This document shows positions 24,357 to 33,584 of a stretch of DNA of 64,000 bases, piece after piece. Position numbers and translations under genes: made by a program. Each line of letters begins with the position of its first letter. Within the stretch, counting starts at the first letter, position 1. The stretch is taken from contig NZ_CP027666.1 in NCBI RefSeq assembly GCF_003008535.1, positions 744,001 through 808,000 of the forward strand. Reading direction: 5' to 3'. The notes beneath the pieces were generated by a model. The model made no database searches, had not been told where the DNA came from, and saw nothing but the letters and a program-made list of their open reading frames with translations. This DNA comes from Ottowia oryzae (GTDB lineage: Bacteria; Pseudomonadota; Gammaproteobacteria; Burkholderiales; Burkholderiaceae_C).

Positions 24357-27311
24357 TCAGCTGGTCAAATGCCCGCCCGCAATCCCCGCCAGCTTGAACA
24401 TGCCAACGCTGTCGGCGCCGAAGATGGGGCGCAGTTTGTCGTCGGCGCGGATGGTGCGTTTGTCGCTGGGGTCTTGCAGGTTGTTGGCCTTGATGTAGTC
24501 CCACAGCAGCTTCATCACCTCGCCGCGGCCGAAGGGGCCTTCGCCGATGACGGCGGCCAGGGCCGGGCTGGGTTTCAGCGTGCCGGCGCGCGGGGCTTTG
24601 GCGGCCTTGGGCGCGGCGGCTTTCTTGGCTGCGGTTTTCTTCGCTGCTGCAGGTTTGGCGTCTTTGGATGCGCCAGCGCTGGTGCCGCCTGCGCGGGCAG
24701 CTACTTTTTTGGTAGCGGCTGCCGTCTTGCGCGGCGGGAATTTGCGCCCGCCTTCGCGCGGCTCAAATTCGAAGTTGACCTTGCTTTCTTCAGCGCTCCA
24801 CACCAGCCGGGCCTTGAAGGCGCGGCGCGTGCGCATGCTGACGAACTTGTCGAGCAGGTCGGTCTTGCCCTCGGTCAGCAGCTTGTGCATCTGTTCGGGC
24901 TCCACCGGCTGCTGCAGGATGACCTGGCCGCTCTTGAAGTCGCAGCTGGGCACGGGTTGCGCGGCGGTCGGCACGGATTTTTCGCAGACGTAGCTTTTGC
25001 CGAAGGCCTTCACGGGCGCGCCGCACTTGGGGCAGGGGCCCACGCTGGGCTCGCCCGACAGGTCGACGATCTCGCCCGTCTGCTCGGCCTTGGCGTCGTC
25101 GCCAAAGTCGAATTCCAGCTTGTAGTTGCCGGTTTCCTCGTCCTTGACCAGCGCCAGCTCGGCCACGAAGGGCCAGCCGGCCTTGCTGCGAAAGCCTTCC
25201 AGCGGGCCGATCTTGTGGTCGCGCACGAACTGCTCGGCTTCTTCCACCGAGAAGGTGCGGCCCGCCGGCGTTTTGGTGAATGAGAAGCCGCAGCCCGCGC
25301 TGGCACCGTCCGCGCCAGTGCAGGCGTAGCGGCGGTAGTTTTCCTTCACCACGCCGCCGCAGTGCGGGCAGGGCGTGGCCAGCGTGGCGTAGTCGCCCGG
25401 CACGGTGTCGCGGTCGTATTCCTTGGCTTTTTTGACGATGCGCTCGGTCATCGCGGCGATGTCGTGCATGAACGCCTCGCGCGACAGCTGGCCGTGCTCC
25501 ATCTGCGCCAGCTTGTATTCCCAGTCGCCCGTCAGTTCGGGGCGCGACAGCTCTTCCACCTGCAGCCCGCGCAGCAGCGTCATCAGCTGGAACGCCTTGG
25601 CCGTGGGGATCAGCTCGCGCCCTTCGCGCAGGATGTACTTCTCGGTGATCAGCCCTTCAATGGTGGCCGCGCGCGTGGCGGGCGTGCCCAGGCCTTTTTC
25701 CTGCATGGCTTCGCGCAGCTCGTCGTCATCGATCCACTTGCCTGCGCCCTCCATGGCGCCCAGCAGCGTGGCTTCGCTGTAGCGGGCGGGCGGGCGCGTA
25801 CGCAGTGCCTTCATGTCCACGCCGTCGTTGTGCACCACCTCGCCGGGCTTCACGGGCACCAGCGACTTGCTGCTTTCGCCCTCTTTCTTCTCCATCTCGT
25901 CGTCGGCTTCCTTGCCGTAGATGGCCAGCCAGCCCGGCTTGACCAGCACCTTGCCGTTGCTTTGGAAGTTGTATGGCTGGCCTTCATGGCTAGCGGTCGT
26001 TATCCGAGTGGTGATCTGGTATTCGGCGCTGGGGAAGAACACCGCCATGAAGCGGCGCACCACCAGGTCGTACAGCTTGCGCTCGGCATCGGACAGCTGC
26101 CCGGGCTCTTGCAGCGTGGGGATGATGGCAAAGTGGTCCGACACCTTGCTGTTGTCGAAGATGCGCCGCGTGGGCTTCACGTAGCCTTGCTCCAGCGCCT
26201 GCCGGGCGTACGGCGCCAGGTGGCGCTGCTCGCCGCCGGCCAGCATCTGGAAGGTGTCGCGCGCCACCTTCAGATAGTCCTCGGGCAGGTAGCGCGAATC
26301 GGTACGCGGGTAGGTCAGCGCCTTGTGGCGCTCGTACAGGCTTTGCGCCAGCGACAGCGTGGTCTTGGCCGAAAAGCCGAACTTGCCGTTGGCCTCGCGC
26401 TGCAGGCTGGTCAAATCGAACAGCAGCGGGCTGGCCTGGGTACTGGGCTTGCTTTCTTCGGTGACGGTGCAGGCTTTGCCTTGCACGGCGTCGGCAATGG
26501 CCTGCGCCTCGGCCTGCGTCCACACGCGGTCGGCGCGCTTGTCGGCGTCGTCCGGGTCTTTCTTCCAGCCGGGGCTGAACCACTTGCCGGTGTACTGGCC
26601 GGCCTCGGCCAGAAAGCTGGCGTGCACTTCCCAATAGTCGCGCGCGATGTGCTTGCGGATCTGCTCTTCGCGCTCGACCACCACGGCCAGCGTGGGCGTT
26701 TGCACGCGGCCCACGGTGGTCAGGAAGAACCCGCCGTCGCGCGAGTTGAAGGCCGTCATGGCACGCGTGCCGTTGATGCCCACCAGCCAGTCGGCCTCGC
26801 TGCGGCTGCGCGCGGCGTCGGCCAGGCCCTGCATCTGCTGGTCGGTGCGCAGGTTGTCAAAGCCGTCGCGGATGGCCTGCGGCGTCATGCTTTGCAGCCA
26901 CAGGCGCTTGACCGGCTTGCCCAGCGGCTGGCCGCCGCCGGCGTACTGGTCGATCAGGCGGAAGATCAGCTCGCCCTCGCGCCCCGCGTCGCAGGCGTTG
27001 ATCAGCGCGTTCACGTCCTTGCGCTTGGCCTGCCTGACCACCGCGTTCAGCCGCGTCTTGGTCTTGTCCACCGGCTTCAGGTCGAAGTGCGGCGGAATGA
27101 CGGGCAGGTGCGCAAAGCTCCACTTGCCCCGCTTGACGTCATAGGCCTCGGGCGCCTGGATCTCCACCAGGTGGCCCACGGCGCTGGTGACCACGTAGCG
27201 CTCGTTCTCGAAATAGTCGTCGTGCTTGTCAAAAGCACCCGTGACCGGCGTCAGCGCCCGAACGATGTCTTGCGCCACCGAGGGCTTTTCTGCAATGACC
27301 AGGGTTTTCAT
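24357..27311 (-). CDS. topB: DNA topoisomerase III with C-terminal SWIB domain
   Basis: A 984-residue type IA topoisomerase that relaxes and decatenates DNA. The Toprim domain starts MKTLVIAEKPSVAQDI, and the catalytic tyrosine lies in LTYPRTDSRYL near residue 337. Two partial zinc-ribbon blocks follow (CPHCGG near 644; CPKCGAPVKAFGKSYVC near 760), then a Lys/Ala-rich linker (about 857-907) and a SWIB/MDM2 domain over the last 75 residues (FGRGEVMKLLWDYIKANNLQ; IFGADSVGMFKLAG). E. coli TopB is about 650 residues and lacks these tails. The ATG at 27311 is chosen because MKTLVIAEKPS is the conserved start. It is divergent from a SET-domain gene. Part of the linker is encoded by a dispersed repeat. 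Confidence 0.93.
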   Translation of the reverse strand: MKTLVIAEKPSVAQDIVRALTPVTGAFDKHDDYFENERYVVTSAVGHLVEIQAPEAYDVKRGKWSFAHLPVIPPHFDLKPVDKTKTRLNAVVRQAKRKDVNALINACDAGREGELIFRLIDQYAGGGQPLGKPVKRLWLQSMTPQAIRDGFDNLRTDQQMQGLADAARSRSEADWLVGINGTRAMTAFNSRDGGFFLTTVGRVQTPTLAVVVEREEQIRKHIARDYWEVHASFLAEAGQYTGKWFSPGWKKDPDDADKRADRVWTQAEAQAIADAVQGKACTVTEESKPSTQASPLLFDLTSLQREANGKFGFSAKTTLSLAQSLYERHKALTYPRTDSRYLPEDYLKVARDTFQMLAGGEQRHLAPYARQALEQGYVKPTRRIFDNSKVSDHFAIIPTLQEPGQLSDAERKLYDLVVRRFMAVFFPSAEYQITTRITTASHEGQPYNFQSNGKVLVKPGWLAIYGKEADDEMEKKEGESSKSLVPVKPGEVVHNDGVDMKALRTRPPARYSEATLLGAMEGAGKWIDDDELREAMQEKGLGTPATRAATIEGLITEKYILREGRELIPTAKAFQLMTLLRGLQVEELSRPELTGDWEYKLAQMEHGQLSREAFMHDIAAMTERIVKKAKEYDRDTVPGDYATLATPCPHCGGVVKENYRRYACTGADGASAGCGFSFTKTPAGRTFSVEEAEQFVRDHKIGPLEGFRSKAGWPFVAELALVKDEETGNYKLEFDFGDDAKAEQTGEIVDLSGEPSVGPCPKCGAPVKAFGKSYVCEKSVPTAAQPVPSCDFKSGQVILQQPVEPEQMHKLLTEGKTDLLDKFVSMRTRRAFKARLVWSAEESKVNFEFEPREGGRKFPPRKTAAATKKVAARAGGTSAGASKDAKPAAAKKTAAKKAAAPKAAKAPRAGTLKPSPALAAVIGEGPFGRGEVMKLLWDYIKANNLQDPSDKRTIRADDKLRPIFGADSVGMFKLAGIAGGHLTS
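24669..24717 (+). repeat. Dispersed hairpin repeat inside topB
   Basis: CGCCAGCGCTGGTGCCGCC, then TGCGCGGGCAGCTACTTTTT and GGTAGC, parallel the intergenic copies. It lies antisense to topB and encodes part of the Lys/Ala-rich linker. Confidence 0.5.
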
Positions 27312-27332
27312 CTCGCTAGAATCCGTTGCTTC

Positions 27333-27392
27333 CCACGCGCGCGTGCGCCCACGCGCACCCGCTCTCGCGCGCCCACACACGTGCGCGCCCAT
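27333..27392. other. Alternating purine-pyrimidine tract in a divergent promoter region
   Basis: The space between topB and the SET gene is made of CG, CA and TG steps (for example CACGCGCGCGTGCGCCCACG and CACACACGTGCGCG). Such tracts can adopt Z-DNA under negative supercoiling. Confidence 0.5.
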
Positions 27393-27417
27393 AGGTTCAA
27401 CATAGCAAATTCCGGAC

Positions 27418-28014
27418 GTGGCTTCCAAACCTTCTGCTGACACGCCCACGCCGCCTGGGGCCTGGCGCATCGAAACGCGCCGCTCCGGCGTGCACGGCCA
27501 GGGCGTGTTCGCGCTGGAAGACATCCCGGCCGGCGTGCGCATCATCGAGTACGTGGGCGAGATCATCAGCTGGGACGAAGCGCTGCGCCGCCACCCGCAC
27601 GACCCGGCGCAGCCCAACCACACGTTCTACTTCCACATCGACGAGCACCGCGTCATCGACGCGCTGTACGGCGGCAACGATTCGCGCTGGATCAACCACA
27701 GCTGCGCGGCCAACTGCGAGGCCGATGAGGACGAAGGCCGCATCTTCATCAAGTCGGTACGGCCCATCCGCGCGGGCGAAGAGCTGAACTACGACTACGG
27801 CCTGGTGATCGACGAGCCGCTCACGCCCGAGCTGATCGCCGACTACCCCTGCTGGTGCGGCAGCGCCGAATGCCGAGGCACGCTGCTGTCGTCCGACCTT
27901 GAAACGGCCGAAGAGCGCAGCCGGAAGAAAAAGAAGAAGAAAAAAAAACTGCGCGCCGAGGCTGACAAGAAAGCCGGCAAGAAGAAGGACCAAGGCCGCA
28001 AGGCCAAGGCGTGA
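27418..28014 (+). CDS. SET-domain protein-lysine methyltransferase
   Basis: A 198-residue protein with a complete SET domain: the N-terminal RRSGVHGQGVFALEDIPAG, the pseudoknot motif SRWINHSCAANCEA, the catalytic-tyrosine motif GEELNYDYG, and a post-SET cysteine cluster CWCGSAECRG. The C-terminal 45 residues are almost pure lysine/arginine/alanine and could be a self-substrate or a nucleic-acid tail. SET enzymes transfer methyl groups from SAM to protein lysines; the bacterial target is unknown. The start is a GTG at 27418. The stop overlaps the birA start by one base (TGATG), indicating an operon. Confidence 0.88.
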   Translation: MASKPSADTPTPPGAWRIETRRSGVHGQGVFALEDIPAGVRIIEYVGEIISWDEALRRHPHDPAQPNHTFYFHIDEHRVIDALYGGNDSRWINHSCAANCEADEDEGRIFIKSVRPIRAGEELNYDYGLVIDEPLTPELIADYPCWCGSAECRGTLLSSDLETAEERSRKKKKKKKKLRAEADKKAGKKKDQGRKAKA

Positions 28015-28832
28015 TGGCTACATCCGCCCCGCACGAGTTGGACCAGCGCTGGGGCGCCGCCGCGCTGCAGGACAGCCTGCAGCCGCTGCTGCCCGGCCTG
28101 CGCGTGCAGGTGCTGGCCGAAATCGATTCCACCAACACCGAGCTGATGCGCCGCGCGCGCGCGGGCGACACCACGCCCACGCTGCTGGTCGCCCAGGCTC
28201 AAACCGCGGGGCGCGGCCGCCTGGGGCGCGCGTGGAAAAGCGCTTCGGCCGCCGGGCAGGGCGCACTGGCGTTTTCGCTCAGCCTGCCCTTGGCGCCGCC
28301 CGACTGGTCGGGCCTGTCGCTGGCCGTGGGCCTGACGCTGGCCGAGGCGCTGCACCCCGATTTGCGCATCAAGTGGCCCAACGACTTGTGGTGGCAAGGG
28401 CGCAAGCTGTCCGGCATCCTGATCGAAACGGCCGCGGGGGGTGCGCCGGTCGATGCGCCGCGTCAGGTGGTGATCGGGGTCGGCATCAACCTGGATGCGC
28501 CCGAGGCCGACGGCCTGCGCACCGCACCCGCCTGGGTGCGCGAATTCCTGCCCGCGCTGGACGCGCCCGGCCTGCTGCAGCGCGTAGCGCTGCCGCTGCT
28601 GCACACCGTGCTGGCGTTCGAGCGCGAAGGCTTTGCGCCGCTGCAGGCCCGCTATGCCGCGCGCGATGTGCTGGCCGGGGGCGACGTGGTGCTGTCGGAC
28701 GGCCTCACGGGCCGGGCGCTGGGCGTGTCGGCGCAAGGCGCGCTGAAGGTGCGCACCGACGCCGGCGTGCGCGAAATCACCAGCGCCGAAGTCAGCGTGC
28801 GGCCCGCGCCCGTGAACGAGGGCGCCGCATGA
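28014..28832 (+). CDS. birA: Biotin--[acetyl-CoA-carboxylase] ligase
   Basis: A 272-residue monofunctional biotin protein ligase without the N-terminal repressor helix-turn-helix of E. coli BirA. The biotinyl-AMP loop is TAGRGRLGRAWKS (canonical GRGRxGR form), the lysine motif is LRIKWPNDLWWQGRKLSG, and a small C-terminal SH3-like domain ends GVREITSAEVSVRP. It activates biotin with ATP and attaches it to carboxyl-carrier proteins. It is translationally coupled to the upstream SET gene (TGATG) and to the downstream SPOR-like gene (ATGA). Confidence 0.93.
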   Translation: MATSAPHELDQRWGAAALQDSLQPLLPGLRVQVLAEIDSTNTELMRRARAGDTTPTLLVAQAQTAGRGRLGRAWKSASAAGQGALAFSLSLPLAPPDWSGLSLAVGLTLAEALHPDLRIKWPNDLWWQGRKLSGILIETAAGGAPVDAPRQVVIGVGINLDAPEADGLRTAPAWVREFLPALDAPGLLQRVALPLLHTVLAFEREGFAPLQARYAARDVLAGGDVVLSDGLTGRALGVSAQGALKVRTDAGVREITSAEVSVRPAPVNEGAA

Positions 28833-29602
28833 TCGGCCGCCTGGTCATTCTGCTGCTGGCCGCCAACGCGGCCTGGTTTGCCTGGTCGCAAGGCTGGCTG
28901 CGTGGCGTGGGCATGGGCCCCGCGCCCACCCGCGAGCCCGAACGCCTGGAGCGCCAGGTGCGCCCCGAAGCGCTGCAGGTGCGCCCGCTGCAGGAAGACG
29001 CCAGCGGCACCCCCGCCTCCACGCCCGCCCGCGCGCCCGCCGCAGCAAGCACCGACAGCGCCACGGGCCGCCCGGCGGCCGACACCCCCGCCCCTGCCGA
29101 AGCCGCGGCCAGCGCGGCCGGTGCGTCTGCCACCCAGGCCGCCGCAGCGCCCAGCGGCGGCGCGTGCCTGCAGGCGGGCGTGTTCGACGACAAGCAGGTG
29201 GCGGAGTTGCGCAAGGCGCTGGCCAAGCTGCCCGAGGGCAGCTGGCGCCTGGACGAAGTGCAGCTGCCGGGCCGCTGGATGGTGTACGTGGGCAAGCTCG
29301 CCGACGCCAGCGCCGTGGCCGCCAAGCGGGCCGAGCTGCGCGCGCTGGGTGTCGATACCGACCGCCCCGGCGCCGGGCTGGAGCCGGGCCTGTCCCTGGG
29401 CCGCTTTGCCAACGAAGACGCGGCCGACCGCGCGCTGGCCGATCTGGGCCGCAAGGGCGTGCGCACCGCCCGCGTGGTGCAGGAAAGGCGCGACGTGCCC
29501 GGCTACCGCCTGCGCCTGCCGAACGCCGACGACGCGCTGCGCCAGCAGGCGCGCGGCCTGCGCGGCGCCCTGGGCGGGCGTGAGCTGCGCGACTGCGACT
29601 GA
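28829..29602 (+). CDS. SPOR-like membrane-anchored protein
   Basis: A 257-residue protein. A single N-terminal helix (IGRLVILLLAANAAWFAWSQG) is followed by a long Ala/Pro-rich linker (residues about 45-110) and a C-terminal SPOR-like domain with ACLQAGVFDDKQVAELRKAL and GLSLGRFANEDAADRALAD. SPOR domains bind denuded peptidoglycan at the division septum, with a periplasmic orientation consistent with the anchor and linker. The ATG overlaps the birA stop codon (ATGA). It is the third gene of the SET-birA operon. Its precise partner is unknown. Confidence 0.75.
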   Translation: MIGRLVILLLAANAAWFAWSQGWLRGVGMGPAPTREPERLERQVRPEALQVRPLQEDASGTPASTPARAPAAASTDSATGRPAADTPAPAEAAASAAGASATQAAAAPSGGACLQAGVFDDKQVAELRKALAKLPEGSWRLDEVQLPGRWMVYVGKLADASAVAAKRAELRALGVDTDRPGAGLEPGLSLGRFANEDAADRALADLGRKGVRTARVVQERRDVPGYRLRLPNADDALRQQARGLRGALGGRELRDCD

Positions 29603-29770
29603 TCGCGTCGCGCTGCCGGCCCGCAGCACCGCCCTCAGCCGCCACCCCGCGCGGCGCATGCCCATAGCCCGCAGCCGCTGCGCCATTCGGCGGTGCAACG
29701 GTATCCTGTGCACCAGGCCCAACGCGCTCAGCCAGAACGCGCTCGGCCCCACCGCCAAGGAGACGCCGCC

Positions 29771-30436
29771 ATGCCCCTCAAGCTCTACTACGCCCCCGGT
29801 GCCTGCTCGTTCGTGCCGCACAGCATGCTGGAGCTGGCCGGCGCCACGTTCGAGCCCGTGCCCATCAAGCTGCACAAGGGCGAGCAGTACGGCGACGACT
29901 ACAAGGCGCTGAACCCGCGCAGCCAGGTGCCGGTGCTGGTGGCGGGCGGCGAGGTGCTCACGCAGATCGTGGCCATCGTCAGCTACATCGACGCCGCTTT
30001 CCCCGAGGCCCACTTCATCCCCCACCAGCCGCTGGCGCGCGCCCGCTTTTACGAAGCGCTGGCCTGGATGAACAACACCGTGCACCCGGCGTTCACGCAC
30101 ATCTTCATGCCGCACAAATTCAGCGACAACGAAGCCGCGCAGGCCGAGATGAAGCGCTTTGGCGTGGCCAGCTACCGCCATCTGCTGGCAGAGCTGCAGA
30201 CGATGGTGCGTCGCACGCGCGCCGCGGGCAGCGATTGGCTGGGCGGCGTGCACCCCGGCCCGCTGGACGCCTACGCGCTCACGCTGCTGCGCTGGGGCAG
30301 CATCGCCGGGATCAACCCCGAGGACTACCCCGAGCTGTGGGCCCAGGTGCAGCGCACCGCGCAGGTGCCAGGCATGGCCCGCGCGATCGAGCGCGAGAGG
30401 CTGCAGCTCAACCTGTACCGGCCGGCGGCAGACTAA
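29771..30436 (+). CDS. Glutathione S-transferase
   Basis: A 221-residue two-domain GST. The N-terminal thioredoxin fold starts MPLKLYYAPGACSFVPHSML, with the serine/cysteine position of beta-class-like enzymes (GACS) and the cis-proline SQVPVLVAGGEVLTQIVAIV. The helical C-domain contains ARARFYEALAWMNNTVHPAF and a capping GPLDAYALTLLRWG. The ATG at 29771 has AAGGAG eight to nine bases upstream. The substrate is unknown. It is monocistronic between the SPOR-like gene and the convergent histidine kinase. Confidence 0.87.
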   Translation: MPLKLYYAPGACSFVPHSMLELAGATFEPVPIKLHKGEQYGDDYKALNPRSQVPVLVAGGEVLTQIVAIVSYIDAAFPEAHFIPHQPLARARFYEALAWMNNTVHPAFTHIFMPHKFSDNEAAQAEMKRFGVASYRHLLAELQTMVRRTRAAGSDWLGGVHPGPLDAYALTLLRWGSIAGINPEDYPELWAQVQRTAQVPGMARAIERERLQLNLYRPAAD

Positions 30437-30438
30437 TA

Positions 30439-30494
30439 GCCAGATCACCCTCTGGCGCCCGCTGCACCAGCGCTGGCAGCTATCGAATTGGTAG
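30439..30494 (+). repeat. Dispersed hairpin repeat, copy 9
   Basis: CTCTGGCGCCCGCTGCACC, then AGCGCTGGCAGCTATCGAA and TTGGTAG, starting just after the GST stop codon. Confidence 0.8.
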
Positions 30495-30586
30495 TTATTC
30501 GCTGTTCGGTCTGCCGCGCGACCGGCCCGTCGCCAGGCGGCACGCAGGGCAGCTGAGGCCAGCGGAGCAGCCCGCCCCGGCGCGCC

Positions 30587-32038
30587 TCACAAAAACCGCA
30601 CCACGAACCGCGCGCCCGGCCGGGGCTGGCCGGGGTGGGTCTCCAGCACGGTGACGTTGGCGCCGTGCTGCTCGGCAATCTCGCGCACGATGGGCAGGCC
30701 CAGGCCAGTGCCGTCCACGTCGGTGCCCAGCACGCGGTAGAAGGGCTGGAAGACCAGCTCGCGGTCGGCCTCGGCCACGCCCATGCCGTTGTCTTCCACC
30801 TCGATGGCCAGGCCGCCGCCGGGCGGCGCCACGCGCAGGCGCACGGTGACTTCGGCCGTGCCGTCCGGCGCGCCCACGGGGGCGTAGTGCAGCGCGTTGT
30901 CCACCAGGTTGCGCACCATTTCGCGCAGCAGCAGCGGGTTGCCGTGGCGCACCAGGTGCGGCGCGCCGGGCTCGGGCCCGTCGTAGCCCAGGTCCACGCG
31001 CCGCTCCATCGCGGCGGGGACGGCTTCGCGCACCACCTCGATCGTCAGCGCCGCCAGGTCGACCGGCTGGCGCGCCAGCGCCGCATTGCCGCCTTCGGCG
31101 CGGGCCAGCGCCAGCAGCTGGTTGACGGTGTGGGTGGCGCGCACGCTGGCGTGGCCGATCTGCTGCAGCGACTGCTTGAGCTCCTCCTCGCTGGCGCCTT
31201 CGCGCTGGGCCAGCTCGGCCTGCATGCGCAGCCCGGCCAGCGGTGTCTTGAGCTGGTGCGCCGCGTCGGCCAGGAAGCGTTTTTGCGCCCCCACCGAATC
31301 CTTCAGCCGCGTGAGCAGGTCGTTCACCGAATCGACCAGCGGGCTGACTTCCTGCGGCACGGCGCTGTCGTCCAGCGGGCTCAGGTCGTCGGGGCGGCGC
31401 GCGCGGATGCGCTGCTCCAGCTGGCTCAGCGGCTTGATGCCGCGCACCAGCGCCAGCCACACCAGCAGCACCGCCAGCGGCAAGATGGCGAACTGCGGCA
31501 GCATCACGCCCTTGATGATCTCGGTGGCGAGCACGCTGCGCTTTTCGCGCGTCTCGGCCACCTGCACCAGCGCGTGCTGCGCGCCGCCGCCCACGGGCAC
31601 CCACAGGTAGGCCACGCGCACCGGCAGGCCGCGGAACTCGGTGTCGCGCAGCTGCGGCTCATCCAGCAGGCGGGCCGATTCGGGGTCGTCGGCGCGTTCG
31701 ATCCGCGGAGGCAAGGGCAGGTCGCGCTCGCCCGACAGGTGCTGCCCGCGCGCGTCGCGCACCTGGTAGTACACGTCGTCCGAATCGTCGGCGCGCAGCA
31801 GTTCGCTGGCCGGTTGCGGCAGGACGAAGCGCACCTGCGTGCCGGGCCCAACCTGAATCAGCTGCGCCAGCGCCTGCACGTTGTAGACCAGCGCGCGGTC
31901 AAACGGCTTGTTGGCCAGGTTCTGCGCCACCAGCCAGGTCAGCGCCAGGCTGATGGGCCACAGCAGCAAGAGCGGCGTCAGCATCCAGTCCAGGATCTCG
32001 CCGAAGAGCGAGCGCTGCGACCGCTGGAAGAGTTTCAC
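30587..32038 (-). CDS. Sensor histidine kinase, TctE/QseC-like
   Basis: A 483-residue membrane kinase. Two membrane helices (about residues 14-38 and 165-190) bracket a periplasmic sensor of about 125 residues, which resembles the two-component-sensor 1-kinase N-domain. A HAMP-like linker leads to the phosphoacceptor motif ADAAHQLKTPLAGL (His near 259), the N-box RNLVDNALHYAP, and a DGTGLGLPIVREIA G2-box. It phosphorylates the response regulator encoded just upstream on the same strand. TctE kinases sense tricarboxylates, but no Tct transporter is adjacent, so the signal is unknown. Transcription order is regulator then kinase, with a repeat copy in the gap. Confidence 0.92.
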   Translation of the reverse strand: MKLFQRSQRSLFGEILDWMLTPLLLLWPISLALTWLVAQNLANKPFDRALVYNVQALAQLIQVGPGTQVRFVLPQPASELLRADDSDDVYYQVRDARGQHLSGERDLPLPPRIERADDPESARLLDEPQLRDTEFRGLPVRVAYLWVPVGGGAQHALVQVAETREKRSVLATEIIKGVMLPQFAILPLAVLLVWLALVRGIKPLSQLEQRIRARRPDDLSPLDDSAVPQEVSPLVDSVNDLLTRLKDSVGAQKRFLADAAHQLKTPLAGLRMQAELAQREGASEEELKQSLQQIGHASVRATHTVNQLLALARAEGGNAALARQPVDLAALTIEVVREAVPAAMERRVDLGYDGPEPGAPHLVRHGNPLLLREMVRNLVDNALHYAPVGAPDGTAEVTVRLRVAPPGGGLAIEVEDNGMGVAEADRELVFQPFYRVLGTDVDGTGLGLPIVREIAEQHGANVTVLETHPGQPRPGARFVVRFL

Positions 32039-32040
32039 TT

Positions 32041-32096
32041 GCTATATTAAAAATAGCTGCTGGCGCAGTGTGCACCGGCGCCAGCGGCCAATTTGC
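32041..32096 (-). repeat. Dispersed hairpin repeat, copy 10
   Basis: Read on the minus strand: GGCGCCGGTGCAC, CTGCGCCAGCAGCTATTT, then TTAATATAG. It lies between regulator and kinase genes and so within their transcript. Confidence 0.7.
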
Positions 32097-32107
32097 TGCT
32101 GAAAAGA

Positions 32108-32782
<675 letters not shown>

Positions 32783-32928
32783 GCCTTGTGTCTCCTGAAG
32801 TCCAGCGCTGTGTGGGAACGCCGCGCCTTGGCAACCATTCTAGGTCGCCTGCGCGACGGCGGTGCGCGGCGGCCTGGTCGCCCGGGCACGGGGCCGCCCG
32901 CGCAGCGCGTCGCTGCGGCAGAAAACAA

Positions 32929-32944
32929 CTGTTTATTTATACAG
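32929..32944. promoter_or_regulatory. LexA (SOS) box upstream of the VOC gene
   Basis: CTGTTTATTTATACAG matches the proteobacterial LexA consensus CTG-N10-CAG, with the AT-rich centre of strong sites. It overlaps the spacer and the -35 area of a possible promoter whose -10 would be TAGAAT at 32952-32957, 47 bases before the VOC start codon. Confidence 0.6.
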
Positions 32945-32990
32945 TTTCGATCTAGAATTTGCCGCACTACCCACGGAAGGAGAACTCACA

Positions 32991-33404
32991 ATGCTGGACC
33001 ACATGACCTTTCGCGTCGCCGATATCGCACGCGCCAAAGCCTTCTACAGCGCCGCCCTGGCGCCCCTGGGCTACAGCGTGTGTCTGGAGGGGCATTACGG
33101 CGCCAACATCGTCGGCTTCGCCTACCCCGACGCGGCAGAGCCCGACGGCAAGAAGGCCGACGTCTGGTTCATCGACGGCCCATCGCCCTACGGCGGCCCC
33201 GCGGCCACCACCGGGTGCCACCTGGCGTGGCGCGCGCAAAACCGCGCGCAGGTCGACGCCTTCTACCAAGCCGCCATCGCCGCGGGCGGCCAGGACAACG
33301 GCGCGCCGGGCCTGCGCCCCGACTACCACCCCAACTACTACGGCGCCTTCGTCATCGACCCGGAAGGCAACAACATCGAAGCCGTGTGCCATCTGGCTGA
33401 GTAG
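32991..33404 (+). CDS. VOC-family (glyoxalase-like) protein
   Basis: A 137-residue single-domain protein of the vicinal-oxygen-chelate superfamily (LDHMTFRVADIARAKAFYSA at the start, GAFVIDPEGNNIEAVCH at the end), with candidate metal ligands His (residue 4), Glu in the first half and Glu in the EAVCH stretch. The ATG at 32991 has GGAAGGAGA upstream. The reaction is unknown; family members include glyoxalases, dioxygenases and antibiotic-resistance proteins. Unusually, a LexA-type box lies in its promoter region, which would put it under SOS control. It is followed 180 bases later by a thioesterase gene. Confidence 0.86.
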   Translation: MLDHMTFRVADIARAKAFYSAALAPLGYSVCLEGHYGANIVGFAYPDAAEPDGKKADVWFIDGPSPYGGPAATTGCHLAWRAQNRAQVDAFYQAAIAAGGQDNGAPGLRPDYHPNYYGAFVIDPEGNNIEAVCHLAE

Positions 33405-33584
33405 CCCGCGGGCCGGCAGCTAGCCGGTTGAGCTGCCAAGGCATGCGGCGCGACCTGAAGGCCGGATGAGCTTCGCCCTGCGCTAGGGTTATCACAATGG
33501 GCTTTTCATACCGCTGCCGGAGCCCCGCATGCCCTCATCGCCCACCGTTGCCTTTGCCTTTGCCTTTGCCGAGCGCCATCGGCC

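Noticed and set aside
25362..27440. 692-codon plus-strand frame
   Set aside because: Shadow of topB; Arg/Leu/His-rich with no domain.
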